Origin: Streptoalloteichus tenebrarius
GTDB taxonomy: Bacteria; Actinomycetota; Actinomycetes; Mycobacteriales; Pseudonocardiaceae
Assembly (NCBI RefSeq): GCF_024171885.1
Contig: NZ_JAMTCP010000019.1
Coordinates: 52,594 to 116,593 of the forward strand
Length of the DNA stretch: 64,000 nt
Direction of reading: 5' to 3'
The translations under genes and the position numbers were made by a program. The notes beneath the pieces were generated by a model. The model was not told the DNA's origin and made no database searches. It saw only the letters and a program-made list of their open reading frames with translations. Positions 8,357 through 16,794 of this stretch are shown piece by piece (positions within the stretch are counted from its first letter, which is position 1; each line of letters begins with the position of its first letter).

Positions 8357-8821
8357 TCAGGCCGACAGCGACGCGATCGCCTTCTTCCAGGCGTTCTGGT
8401 CGCGGGCCTCGCCCGGCTGGTTCACCTCGGCGAACCGGACGACGCCCTGCTTGTCCACCAGGAAGGTGCCCCGGTTGGCCATGCCGGCCTTGTCGTTGAA
8501 CACGCCGTAGATCTTGGCGACCTCGCCGTGCGGCCAGAAGTCCGACAGCAGCGGGAAGGTGTAGCCCTGCTGCTCGGCCCACGCCTTGAGGCTGAACGGG
8601 GTGTCCACGGACACACCGATCACCTGCACGTCGTCGTTCTGGAACTCGGCGATCTCGTCCCGGACCTGGCAGAGCTCACCCTGGCAGATCCCGCTGAACG
8701 CGAACGGGTAGAAGACAAGCAGCACGTTCTTCCCGCCCCGGAACGAGGACAGGGTCACCTGCTCCCTGTTGTAGTCCGGGAGCGTGAAGTCCGGAGCCTC
8801 GGCACCGACCTCGATCGGCAT
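8357..8821 (-). CDS. ahpE: Peroxiredoxin, AhpE-like with an extra cysteine
   Basis: A 154-residue thioredoxin-fold peroxidase that reduces peroxides through a cysteine thiol. The conserved YPFAFSGIC motif puts the peroxidatic Cys at position 46, as in mycobacterial AhpE, a one-Cys enzyme recycled by mycothiol/mycoredoxin. Here a second Cys follows at 51 (GELC). Mycobacterial AhpE has Asp there, as I remember it. The five-residue spacing equals that of the resolving Cys in BCP/PrxQ peroxiredoxins, so this protein could act as an atypical two-Cys enzyme. ATG start; the ribosome binding site is AGGAGAG. The DUF3052 gene just upstream and aceE beyond it repeat the Rv2238c-Rv2239c-Rv2241 order of M. 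tuberculosis. Confidence 0.92.
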   Translation of the reverse strand: MPIEVGAEAPDFTLPDYNREQVTLSSFRGGKNVLLVFYPFAFSGICQGELCQVRDEIAEFQNDDVQVIGVSVDTPFSLKAWAEQQGYTFPLLSDFWPHGEVAKIYGVFNDKAGMANRGTFLVDKQGVVRFAEVNQPGEARDQNAWKKAIASLSA

Positions 8822-8913
8822 GGAAGCACTCTCCTCTTGGTCTCACGGCTGGCTGCCAGCGCCAGCCTAGAGGCTGGGTCGTCCCGTCACGTCCTGGCGG
8901 TTGCGCTGGCGGC

Positions 8914-9348
8914 TCAGCGCCTGGTCTTCGGCTTCGCCTTCGCGCCGACCAGCCGGGTCCCCGACCAGTCCTCGGAGACCGAGACGGTGGAGGTGGGCGA
9001 CAGGCCGGCGGTCTTGGCCGCGTCGGCGATGTCGCTGGGCTCCACGTAGCCCGATCGACCGGTCTTCGGGGTGAGCACCCAGACCACGCCGTCGTCCGCG
9101 AGCGGGCCGATCGCGTCGACCAGGTCGTCGGCGAGGTCGCCGTCACCCTCCCGCCACCACAGCAGGACGACGTCCATCACGTCCTGGGCGTCCTCGTCGA
9201 GGAGCTCGCTCCCGCACCGCTCCTCGATGGCGGCTCGAACCTCGTCGTCGACGTCCTCGTCCCAGCCGAGTTCCTGGACCACCATGTCAGGCTCGATGCC
9301 GAGCTTCTCGGCGACACCGATCTTGCCGGCGTCTCCCGCGGCGACCAC
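8914..9348 (-). CDS. DUF3052 family protein
   Basis: A 144-residue acidic protein of the actinobacterial DUF3052 family, function unknown. The region VAEKLGIEPDMVVQELGWDED near the N-terminus and LADDGVVWVLTPKTGRSGYV in the middle are characteristic. The C-terminus is basic (KAKPKTRR). It starts at a GTG preceded by GGAGGAGTGAG. It lies 92 nt upstream of the peroxiredoxin on the same strand and is divergent from aceE, as in mycobacteria (Rv2239c). No catalytic motif is recognisable. Confidence 0.88.
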   Translation of the reverse strand: MVAAGDAGKIGVAEKLGIEPDMVVQELGWDEDVDDEVRAAIEERCGSELLDEDAQDVMDVVLLWWREGDGDLADDLVDAIGPLADDGVVWVLTPKTGRSGYVEPSDIADAAKTAGLSPTSTVSVSEDWSGTRLVGAKAKPKTRR

Positions 9349-9669
9349 GCCTTCTCACTCCTCCTAGTGCGCCAGTGCGGCGGCACTGCACCCCTGGGGC
9401 AGGTGGCCGCCGCACCTGTCGGTCGAAATCGGTCGCGGTTAGCGAACACTGGCAGTGGCCACCTGCGCAACCGCTCAGCCAGGGACACGCCGGACGGGTT
9501 CTCCCCGGGCGCCCCACGGGCGGGAGGACCACCCCTCGATCGGCCGATTGACAGTTACCCACGAGTAATGTCGCACCCGCTCGCTACGCGCGCGCGATAA
9601 GAGGGATGATGGACCGGATGGGCACCTGCCTATCCGTGCACAAGTCGACGACGCAGGCGAGGAGAACCC
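9349..9669. promoter_or_regulatory. Divergent promoter region between DUF3052 gene and aceE
   Basis: This 321-nt non-coding stretch must contain promoters for both divergent genes. It holds the palindrome at 9555-9568 described separately and the GGAGAA ribosome binding site of aceE (9661-9666). A TTGACA at 9548-9553 has no well-spaced -10 box on the plus strand. Confidence 0.5.
9555..9568. promoter_or_regulatory. Palindromic operator-like site TTACYC-N2-GRGTAA
   Basis: TTACCCACGAGTAA is a near-perfect inverted repeat (TTACCC / TTACTC) about 100 nt before the aceE start. Its size and shape resemble TetR- or GntR-type operators. A weaker relative, TTACCCGTCAGTAG, lies at 22749-22762 in front of the DUF4442 gene. 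Which regulator binds it is unknown. Confidence 0.4.
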
Positions 9670-12444
9670 TTGGCCCCGCAGAACAACGGCGCCGGTAGCG
9701 CGGGCACCCCGGAGCGGGTGCGCGTCATCCGCGACGGACTGGCCGCCCACCTCCCGGACATCGACCCGGAGGAGACGGCCGAGTGGCTGGAGTCCTTCGA
9801 CGCGATGCTGGAGGGTTCCGGCCAGCAGCGCGCCCGTTACCTGATGCTCCGGTTGCTGGAGCGCGCCAGGGAGAACCGGGTCGGTGTCCCGTCGCTGACC
9901 AGCACCGACTACGTCAACACGATCCCCACCGAGCAGGAGCCCTGGTTCCCCGGCGACGAGGAGACCGAGCGCCGCTACCGGGCGTGGATCCGGTGGAACG
10001 CCGCCATCACGGTCCACCGGGCGCAGCGCCCCGGGGTGGGTGTCGGCGGTCACATCTCGACCTACGCCTCCTCGGCGTCGTTGTACGAGGTCGGTTTCAA
10101 CTGGTTCTTCCGCGGCAAGAACCACCCCGGCGGGGGTGACCAGATCTTCGTCCAGGGCCACGCCTCGCCGGGCATCTACGCCAGGGCGTTCCTGGAGGGC
10201 CGGCTCACCGCCGACCAGCTCGACGGCTTCCGCCAGGAGTACTCGCACGCCGGTCCCGGCGGCGGTCTGCCGTCCTACCCGCACCCCCGGCTGATGCCGG
10301 ACTTCTGGGAGTTCCCGACCGTCTCGATGGGCCTCGGCCCGATGAACGCGATCTACCAGGCCCGGTTCAACCGGTACCTGCACGACCGCGGCATCAAGGA
10401 CACCTCGCAGCAGCGGGTGTGGGCCTTCCTCGGCGACGGCGAGATGGACGAGCCGGAGTCGCGCGGCCTGGTGCACGTCGCGGCCAACGAGGGCCTGGAC
10501 AACCTGACCTTCGTGGTGAACTGCAACCTCCAGCGGCTGGACGGCCCGGTCCGGGGCAACAGCAAGATCATCCAGGAGCTGGAGGCGTTCTTCCGCGGCG
10601 CCGGCTGGAACGTCATCAAGGTCATCTGGGGCCGGGAGTGGGACGCGCTGCTGCACGCCGACCGCGACGGCGCCCTGGTCAACCTGATGAACGTCACCCC
10701 TGACGGCGACTACCAGACCTACAAGGCCAACGACGGCGCCTACGTCCGCGAGCACTTCTTCGGCCGCGACCCGCGGACCAAGGAGCTCGTGGCGCACATG
10801 AGCGACCAGGACATCTGGAACCTCAAGCGGGGCGGCCACGACTACCGCAAGGTCTACGCGGCGTACAAGGCGGCCAGCGAGCACGTGGGCCAGCCGACGG
10901 TCATCCTGGCCAAGACCATCAAGGGCTACGGCCTCGGGCCGACCTTCGAGGCGCGCAACGCCACGCACCAGATGAAGAAGTTCACCCTGGACGACCTCAA
11001 GAAGTTCAGGGACACGCTGCGCATCCCGATCTCGGACGCCGAGCTGGAGCGCGACCCCTACCGGCCGCCGTACTACAACCCGGGACCGGACGCTCCGGAG
11101 ATCCAGTACCTCCAGGAGCGGCGGCGCCAGCTCGGCGGCTACCTGCCGGAGCGCCGCGCCAAGGCCAAGCCGCTGGTGCTGCCGGGCGACAAGGTCTACG
11201 ACGTGATCCGCCGGGGGTCGGGCAAGCAGGAGGTCGCCACGACGATGGCGTTCGTCCGGCTGCTCAAGGACCTGGCCAAGGACCCGGAGATCGGCCCGAG
11301 GTTCGTGCCGATCATCCCGGACGAGGCCAGGACCTTCGGCATGGACTCGATGTTCCCGACGCAGAAGATCTACAACCCGCACGGGCAGCTCTACACGTCG
11401 GTGGACGCCAAGCTCATGCTCGCCTACAAGGAGAGCGAGGGCGGGCAGATCCTGCACGAGGGCATCAACGAGGCGGGCTCGACCGCGTCGTTCACCGCCG
11501 CCGGCACGGCCTACGCCACGCACGGCGAGCCGATGATCCCGATCTACATCTTCTACTCGATGTTCGGGTTCCAGCGGACCGGTGACGGCCTGTGGGCCGC
11601 GGCCGACCAGATGGCGCGCGGGTTCGTGCTGGGCGCCACCGCCGGCCGCACCACGCTGACCGGTGAGGGCCTCCAGCACAACGACGGCCACTCGCTGCTG
11701 CTGGCGCACACCAACCCGGCCGTGGTCGCCTACGACCCCGCGTGGGCGTTCGAGGTGGCGCACATCGTCAAGGACGGTCTGCGCCGGATGTACGGCGAGA
11801 ACGCCGAGGACATCTTCTACTACCTCACCGTCTACAACGAGCCGTACCAGCAGCCGGCGGAGCCGGCGGACCTCGACGTCGAGGGCCTGCTGCGCGGTCT
11901 CTACCGGTTCCGGCCGGCCGAGGGCTCCGGGCCGCGCGCCCAGCTCCTGGCCTCCGGTGTGGCGATGCCGTGGGCGCTCAAGGCGCAGCAGATGCTGGCC
12001 GAGGAGTGGGGTGTGCACGCCGACGTGTGGTCGGCGACCTCGTGGGGCGAGCTGCGCCGCGAGGCGGTCGAGTGCGACCGGCACAACCTGCTGCACCCGC
12101 AGGCCGAGCAGCGCGTGCCGTACGTGACCCGTGTGCTGGCCGAGTCGCACGGCCCGGTCGTGGCGGTCTCGGACTGGATGCGGGCCGTTCCGGACCTGAT
12201 CCGGCCGTACGTGCCGACCGACATGGTCACCCTGGGCACCGACGGGTTCGGCTTCTCCGACACCCGGCCGGCGGCCCGGCGTCACTTCCTGGTGGACGCC
12301 GAGTCGATCACGGTGGCCACGCTGGCGGCCCTCGCCCGGCGCGGCGAGGTCGACAGGGCCAGGGTGGTCGAGGCCGCGCAGCGCTACCGGATCGACGACG
12401 TGCAGGCCGCCGGCCCGCAGACGTCCGACCCGGGCGTGGCCTGA
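9670..12444 (+). CDS. aceE: Pyruvate dehydrogenase E1 component, homodimeric type
   Basis: A 924-residue thiamine-diphosphate enzyme that decarboxylates pyruvate and passes the acetyl group to lipoyl-E2 in the pyruvate dehydrogenase complex. Length matches the AceE family (about 890-930). The ThDP/Mg2+ motif is GDGEMDEP from residue 255, followed by [16 protein letters not shown]. Transketolase-like pyrimidine-binding and C-terminal domains follow. The start is a TTG at 9670 with AGGAGAA just upstream; no ATG or GTG lies close by in frame. No E2 or E3 genes are adjacent, which is usual in actinobacteria, where the complex shares subunits with 2-oxoglutarate dehydrogenase. The gene is divergent from DUF3052 and is closed by a strong terminator. 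Confidence 0.97.
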   Translation: MAPQNNGAGSAGTPERVRVIRDGLAAHLPDIDPEETAEWLESFDAMLEGSGQQRARYLMLRLLERARENRVGVPSLTSTDYVNTIPTEQEPWFPGDEETERRYRAWIRWNAAITVHRAQRPGVGVGGHISTYASSASLYEVGFNWFFRGKNHPGGGDQIFVQGHASPGIYARAFLEGRLTADQLDGFRQEYSHAGPGGGLPSYPHPRLMPDFWEFPTVSMGLGPMNAIYQARFNRYLHDRGIKDTSQQRVWAFLGDGEMDEPESRGLVHVAANEGLDNLTFVVNCNLQRLDGPVRGNSKIIQELEAFFRGAGWNVIKVIWGREWDALLHADRDGALVNLMNVTPDGDYQTYKANDGAYVREHFFGRDPRTKELVAHMSDQDIWNLKRGGHDYRKVYAAYKAASEHVGQPTVILAKTIKGYGLGPTFEARNATHQMKKFTLDDLKKFRDTLRIPISDAELERDPYRPPYYNPGPDAPEIQYLQERRRQLGGYLPERRAKAKPLVLPGDKVYDVIRRGSGKQEVATTMAFVRLLKDLAKDPEIGPRFVPIIPDEARTFGMDSMFPTQKIYNPHGQLYTSVDAKLMLAYKESEGGQILHEGINEAGSTASFTAAGTAYATHGEPMIPIYIFYSMFGFQRTGDGLWAAADQMARGFVLGATAGRTTLTGEGLQHNDGHSLLLAHTNPAVVAYDPAWAFEVAHIVKDGLRRMYGENAEDIFYYLTVYNEPYQQPAEPADLDVEGLLRGLYRFRPAEGSGPRAQLLASGVAMPWALKAQQMLAEEWGVHADVWSATSWGELRREAVECDRHNLLHPQAEQRVPYVTRVLAESHGPVVAVSDWMRAVPDLIRPYVPTDMVTLGTDGFGFSDTRPAARRHFLVDAESITVATLAALARRGEVDRARVVEAAQRYRIDDVQAAGPQTSDPGVA

Positions 12445-12468
12445 TCCCGGCCAGAAGGCCATGACCTG

Positions 12469-12501
12469 ACGGCCCGCGCGTCCTCGTGACGCGCGGGCCG
12501 T
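12469..12501 (+). terminator. Terminator of aceE
   Basis: A perfect 14-bp stem (ACGGCCCGCGCGTC and its complement) with a 5-nt loop begins 25 nt after the aceE stop codon. Confidence 0.8.
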
Positions 12502-12621
12502 CCGCGTTCCGCCCCCAACCGGCTCCCTGGCGTCCCCGGTTTTCCGGGTGACGCCGTCGCACCTGGTGGGCGAGGATCGGGTGGTGGCGGCGGGAACGGA
12601 CCGCAGAGACGCCGGTGTGCC

Positions 12622-13344
12622 ATGAGCCAACGGGACGGAGACCCGGAGGGCGGGCACGGGCCGGACGACGTGGTCGGTGGCGTCGACGGCGCGCGCGGCG
12701 GTTGGGTCCTGGCCGTGGTGCTCGGCCCGGAACGCGTGCTGTGGCATCTGGCCGGTGACGCCGGGGAGGTCCTCGCCCACGCGAGGTCCTGTGCGGTGTT
12801 GGGTGTCGACATCCCGATGGGCCTGCCCGAGCGCGGACGCCGCTCCTGCGACGTGGAGGCGGCCCGCCGGCTCGGGTCCGCCCGGTCGTCGGTGTTCCCC
12901 GCGCCGGTCAGGAGCGTGCTCGACCAACGCGACCACGAGGCGGCGTGCCGGGCGTCCCGTGTCGTGACCGGTAAGGCGATCAGCCTCCAGACGTGGAACA
13001 TCATCCCGAGGATCAGGGAGTGGGACCGCCGCCTCCTGCCGACTGACCAGGACCGGATCGTGGAGGTGCACCCCGAGCTGTCGTTCAGGGCCATGGCGCC
13101 GTCGACGGCGTTCGCGGCCAAACGCACGGCGCGCGGCGTGGGGCAGCGGTTGGCCGCGCTGCGCCCGTTCGTGGACAGCGGCGTGGTGCTCCAGGATCTC
13201 CCGGGCGGCGTGGCTCTGGACGACGCCCTCGACGCGCTCGCGGCGGCCTGGTCCGCGCGCCGCTGGCGACAGGGACGCGCGGAAGCCCTCGGCGAGCCCG
13301 ACGAGGTGGACGGGCGCGGCCTGCGGATGCGGATCGTGGTGTAG
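12622..13344 (+). CDS. DUF429 family protein (predicted RNase H-fold nuclease)
   Basis: A 240-residue DUF429 protein. The family is predicted to have an RNase H-like fold; no biochemical role is settled. Visible hallmarks are GVDGARGGWV (about 19-28) and VDIPMGLP (about 60-67), each with an acidic residue expected to bind metal. VEVHPELSF in the middle and DDALDALAAAW near the end carry further conserved acids. Start ATG at 12622; the ribosome binding site is weak. The next gene follows after 23 nt in the same direction, so the two are probably co-transcribed. Confidence 0.85.
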   Translation: MSQRDGDPEGGHGPDDVVGGVDGARGGWVLAVVLGPERVLWHLAGDAGEVLAHARSCAVLGVDIPMGLPERGRRSCDVEAARRLGSARSSVFPAPVRSVLDQRDHEAACRASRVVTGKAISLQTWNIIPRIREWDRRLLPTDQDRIVEVHPELSFRAMAPSTAFAAKRTARGVGQRLAALRPFVDSGVVLQDLPGGVALDDALDALAAAWSARRWRQGRAEALGEPDEVDGRGLRMRIVV

Positions 13345-13367
13345 GCGCGAGCCAGGAGAGGACGCGG

Positions 13368-14177
13368 ATGGAGCGAGGACGCTGGGTGGAGGTCGCGGAC
13401 GGTGTGTTCGCGCGCCGGTACGTCGAGCTGGACCAGACGCTCGGCCTGGTCGTCGGCGGGGAGCGGTGCCTGGTGGTCGACACCGGCGGCAACGACCCGC
13501 AGGGCGAGGAGCTGGCGGCGGCGGTGCGGGAGGTGACGCCGCTGCCGTGGTCGGTGGTGGTCACCCACGCGCACTGGGACCACTTCTTCGGCACGGCCGC
13601 GTTCGGCCCCTGCGACGTGTGGGCGCATCCCCGCTGTCAGGAGGCGATGGCGAACTCCGCCGAGGCGCAGCGCGCCGACTGGGCGCGGCGCTACCAGGAC
13701 GAGGGCAGGTCGGAGTTGGCCGACGCGCTGCTGAGCGCCACGCTGGTCCTGCCGGACCGGGAGGTCACGTCGAGGGTCGACCTGGACCTCGGCGGCCGGA
13801 CGGTGACGTTGCTCCACCCGGGACGCGGGCACACCGACAACGACGTCGTCGTGCACGTCCCTGACGTGGCGGCGGTCTTCGCCGGCGACCTGGTGGAACA
13901 GGGCGCTCCGCCCTCGATCGGCGAGGACGCGTATCCGCTGGAGTGGCCCTCGGCGCTGGACGCCGTGCTCGCGATGGACCCCGTCGTGGTGCTGCCGGGG
14001 CATGGCGAGCCGGTCGACCGGGCGTTCACCGAGGCCCAACGCGACGAACTCGCGGCGCTCGCCGACCTGCTCCGCGCGGTCCGGGCCGGTGAGCTGTCAC
14101 TCGACGCGGCGCTGCGCCGCTCCCCCTACCCCGACGACGTCACGCGTCCGGTGTTGGAGCAGGCGACCCCGGCATGA
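13368..14177 (+). CDS. MBL-fold metallo-hydrolase
   Basis: A 269-residue metallo-beta-lactamase-fold hydrolase. The zinc motif HAHWDH lies at about residues 67-72. Further metal ligands are in GRGHTDNDVVVH and DLVEQG (Asp), and the C-terminal GHGEPVD supplies the last His. The overall pattern is that of the broad glyoxalase II/quinoprotein-relay-type group; the substrate cannot be told. ATG start, ribosome binding site AGGAGAGGA. The stop codon sits inside an 11-bp triplicate repeat, followed by a strong bidirectional terminator. Confidence 0.88.
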   Translation: MERGRWVEVADGVFARRYVELDQTLGLVVGGERCLVVDTGGNDPQGEELAAAVREVTPLPWSVVVTHAHWDHFFGTAAFGPCDVWAHPRCQEAMANSAEAQRADWARRYQDEGRSELADALLSATLVLPDREVTSRVDLDLGGRTVTLLHPGRGHTDNDVVVHVPDVAAVFAGDLVEQGAPPSIGEDAYPLEWPSALDAVLAMDPVVVLPGHGEPVDRAFTEAQRDELAALADLLRAVRAGELSLDAALRRSPYPDDVTRPVLEQATPA

Positions 14178-14201
14178 CACCGGCATGACACCGGCATCAC
14201 G
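14169..14201 (+). repeat. 11-bp tandem triplicate over a stop codon
   Basis: The unit CCGGCATGACA occurs at 14169-14179 and 14180-14190, and with two changes at 14191-14201. The first copy contains the TGA of the metallo-hydrolase gene, so the repeat extends the sequence just behind the gene without changing the protein. Replication slippage is a likely origin. Confidence 0.75.
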
Positions 14202-14207
14202 CGGCAC

Positions 14208-14248
14208 GGCGCCGCCGTCGACGTCCGGCGGACGTCGACGGCGGCGCC
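14208..14248. terminator. Bidirectional terminator
   Basis: A perfect 19-bp inverted repeat (left arm 14208-14226, right arm 14230-14248) with a 3-nt loop lies between the convergent metallo-hydrolase and aldehyde dehydrogenase genes and can end both transcripts. Confidence 0.85.
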
Positions 14249-14273
14249 TCCCACCGACCCCTCGGTCGACCGC

Positions 14274-15704
14274 TCAGCGCTGGATCGCCTTGACCTCGGT
14301 GAACTCCTCCATGCCGTGCCGGCCGAACTCCCGGCCGTTCCCGGACTGCTTGTAGCCGCCGAAGGGCGCCTGGGTGTTGAACGCGCCGCCGTTGATGTCG
14401 ATCGAGCCGGCGCGCAGCCGCCGGGCCACCGCCATGGCCCGCTCGGTGTCGGCGGAGAACACGCCGGCCGCCAGGCCGTAGATCGTGGAGTTGGCGATGC
14501 GCACCGCCTCGTCCTCGTCCCGGTAGGGGATCACCGACAGCACCGGCCCGAAGATCTCCTCCTGGGCGATGGTCATCTCGGGCGAGACGTCGCCGAAGAC
14601 GGTGGGCCGCACGAAGTAGCCGCGCTCCACGCCCTCCGGGGCCTCCGGCCCGCCGAGGGCCAGCGTGGCGCCCTCCTCGACGCCCTTGCGGATGTAGCCG
14701 ACGACCCGCTCGCGCTGCGCGGCGGAGACGACCGGGCCGAGCCGGGTCTCCGGGCTGGCCGGGTCGCCGGGCGCGTACTTGGCCGCCGCGGCGGCCGCGA
14801 TCTCGACCGCCTCGTCGTGCCGGTCGGCCGGCACGAGCATCCGGCTCCACGCGGTGCACGCCTGGCCGTTGTTGAGGTAGCAGTAGGCGACGCCCAGCTT
14901 GACGGACCTGGCCAGGTCGGCGTCGTCGAGGATCACGTTGGCGGACTTGCCGCCCAGCTCCAGCGCCACGCGCTTGACGCTCTCGGCGGCCAGGGCGGAG
15001 ACCCTGCGGCCGGCCCCGGTCGACCCGGTGAACGAGACCATGTCGACCAGCGGGTGGCTGACCAGCGCCTCGCCGACGACCGGGCCGGTGCCGTGCACGA
15101 CGTTGAACACCCCGGCCGGCACGCCGGCCGCCTCGACGATCTCGGCGAGCAGGCCGGCGGTCAGCGGCGCCACCTCGCTGGGCTTGAGCACGACGGTGCA
15201 GCCCACGGCGAGCGCGGGAACGATCTTGGCGACGATCTGCTGCAACGGGAAGTTCCACGGCGTGATCGCCGCGACCACGCCGACCGGCTCGCGGACGACC
15301 AGCGAGTTGCCGATCTCCTCCTCGGCGGGGAAGCCGGCGGCCAGCTCGGCGAGGACGCCCTTGGCGATGCCCAGCGGGTTGGGCACCTGCGCCTTGCTGG
15401 CGAAGGTGATGGGCGTGCCGACCTCGGCGGTGATGGTGGCGGCCAGCTCGTCGAACCGCTCCTTCATGCCCTCGCGGACGCGGGCGAGGATCGCGGCGCG
15501 CTCGGCGACCGGGGTGGCCGCCCAGGCGGGGAACGCCTCGGCCGCGGCGCGCACGGCGGCGTCGGCCTCCTCGGCGGTCCCGGCCGGCACCGAGGCGATG
15601 ACCTCCTCGGTCGCCGGATTGACGACGTCGATCCGTTCCCCGGAGCCGGTGATCCGCTCACCGCCGATCAGGTGGTCGGTGCGCGCAGTGACCGGAGCCG
15701 CCAT
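14274..15704 (-). CDS. NAD(P)-dependent aldehyde dehydrogenase family protein
   Basis: A 476-residue ALDH-superfamily enzyme that oxidises aldehydes to acids. The cofactor region WNFPLQQI and [12 protein letters not shown], the general base Glu in [10 protein letters not shown] and the catalytic Cys in NNGQACTAW are all present. [15 protein letters not shown] near the C-terminus is typical of mycobacterial AldA-like ALDHs. I chose the ATG at 15704 because GGGAGG lies 4 nt upstream; a start 9 codons earlier at 15731 has no ribosome binding site. It is transcribed alone on the minus strand, with a 277-nt gap to the DsbA-like gene. The substrate is unknown. Confidence 0.93.
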   Translation of the reverse strand: MAAPVTARTDHLIGGERITGSGERIDVVNPATEEVIASVPAGTAEEADAAVRAAAEAFPAWAATPVAERAAILARVREGMKERFDELAATITAEVGTPITFASKAQVPNPLGIAKGVLAELAAGFPAEEEIGNSLVVREPVGVVAAITPWNFPLQQIVAKIVPALAVGCTVVLKPSEVAPLTAGLLAEIVEAAGVPAGVFNVVHGTGPVVGEALVSHPLVDMVSFTGSTGAGRRVSALAAESVKRVALELGGKSANVILDDADLARSVKLGVAYCYLNNGQACTAWSRMLVPADRHDEAVEIAAAAAAKYAPGDPASPETRLGPVVSAAQRERVVGYIRKGVEEGATLALGGPEAPEGVERGYFVRPTVFGDVSPEMTIAQEEIFGPVLSVIPYRDEDEAVRIANSTIYGLAAGVFSADTERAMAVARRLRAGSIDINGGAFNTQAPFGGYKQSGNGREFGRHGMEEFTEVKAIQR

Positions 15705-15903
15705 GGATCCTCCCGTGGGCTTGTAACACATGACGCGGAGACAGCGACGAGAGTGTCACATCCGAGGGGGGTGCGCATCCACCCTCCCGGGGGACGACGG
15801 GACCGCACGCGCGCACCCGTGGCGGCACCACGGCGGGACAGATGTCGACATGACGACCCCGGGCAGCGCGCCGGCACGACCAGCGGGGACACGACGACGC
15901 GAA

Positions 15904-15941
15904 GGGCGGGGCCGCGGGCGGTGAGCCCCGCGACCCCGCCC
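15904..15941 (-). terminator. Terminator of the DsbA-like gene
   Basis: An imperfect stem of about 15 bp (GGGCGGGGCCGCGGG pairing with CCCGCGACCCCGCCC, one mismatch) lies 40 nt beyond the stop codon on the minus strand. The rest of 15705-15903 shows no gene. A single GVRIH-like reading is discussed under findings. Confidence 0.6.
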
Positions 15942-15981
15942 CGTCGGCGGTCAGCGACCCCGGCCGGGGCCGGGGGCGTCC

Positions 15982-16605
15982 TCAGTCGAAGACCGGGTCC
16001 TCGGTCCGGGTGCGCTTCAGCTCGAAGAAGTGCGGGTAGCCGGCCAGCAGCCGGGCGCCGTCGAACACCCGGCCGGCGTCCTCGCCGCGCGGGATCCTGG
16101 ACAGCACCGGTCCGAAGAAGGCCACGTCGTCGACGTGCACGACCGGGGTGCCCACGTCCATCCCGACCGGGGCCATGCCCCGCTCGTGGCTGGCCCGCAG
16201 CTCCTCGTCGTGGTCGGTGCCGGCGGCGGCCTCCGCCAGCTCGGCCGGCAGCCCGACCTCGGCCAGCGCGTCGCGGATCACCGCGTCGAAGTCCTTGACG
16301 CCCTCGTTGTGGATCCGGGTGCCCATCGCGGTGTAGAGCGGGCGCAGCACCTGCTCCCCGTGGTGCTTGGCGGCCGCGATCGCCACCCGCACGGGCCCCC
16401 ACGCCCTCTCCATGATCTCCCGGTACTCCTCGGGCAGGTCCCGGCCCTCGTTGAGCACCGACAGGCTCATCACGTGGAAGTTCAGGTCGATGTCCCGGAC
16501 CTTCTCGACCTCCAGCAGCCAGCGGGAGGTGATCCACGCCCACGGGCACAGCGGGTCGAACCACAGGTCAACCCGGAAGCGGTGGTCAGGGGTCGTAGCG
16601 GTCAT
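15982..16605 (-). CDS. Mycothiol-dependent nitroreductase Rv2466c-like (DsbA fold)
   Basis: A 207-residue DsbA-family thioredoxin-fold protein, homologous to M. tuberculosis Rv2466c, a mycothiol-dependent reductase. The active site reads LCPWAW, with Cys at position 20. Rv2466c has CPWC, so the second, resolving Cys is Ala here. This fits a monothiol mechanism with mycothiol as the second thiol. [11 protein letters not shown] just after it and MGTRIHNEG in the middle are family hallmarks. I placed the start at the ATG at 16605, which has GGAGAGA upstream, instead of the ATG 7 codons earlier. It is divergent from pepN, exactly as Rv2466c and Rv2467 are arranged. Confidence 0.9.
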   Translation of the reverse strand: MTATTPDHRFRVDLWFDPLCPWAWITSRWLLEVEKVRDIDLNFHVMSLSVLNEGRDLPEEYREIMERAWGPVRVAIAAAKHHGEQVLRPLYTAMGTRIHNEGVKDFDAVIRDALAEVGLPAELAEAAAGTDHDEELRASHERGMAPVGMDVGTPVVHVDDVAFFGPVLSRIPRGEDAGRVFDGARLLAGYPHFFELKRTRTEDPVFD

Positions 16606-16794
16606 GGGCCGGTCTCTCCGTTTCACCAGGCACGACGGTCACGTCGGGCGTCGGCACCCGCCCGAGGGGTGCTCCGTGCGTGTCCAACCACCGGCCGCCG
16701 CGCCGTGTTCCCGCCGGAACCCGAGCGCGCCAGGGGGACGGATCGTGATTGGATGCGCGCGGAAGCGAGTCGACCTGGACGAACGAGGTGGAAC

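Noticed and set aside
9548..9576. TTGACA as the -35 box of aceE
   Set aside because: No -10-like hexamer at 16-19 nt; TAATGT is only 12 nt away.
9475..13071. Minus-strand open frame of 1198 codons opposite aceE
   Set aside because: Shadow of aceE and the DUF429 gene; no domain features.
16030..16794. Extended N-terminus of PepN
   Set aside because: The upstream frame overlaps the divergent DsbA-like gene and lacks homology; the GTG at 16795 has a ribosome binding site and gives the family length.
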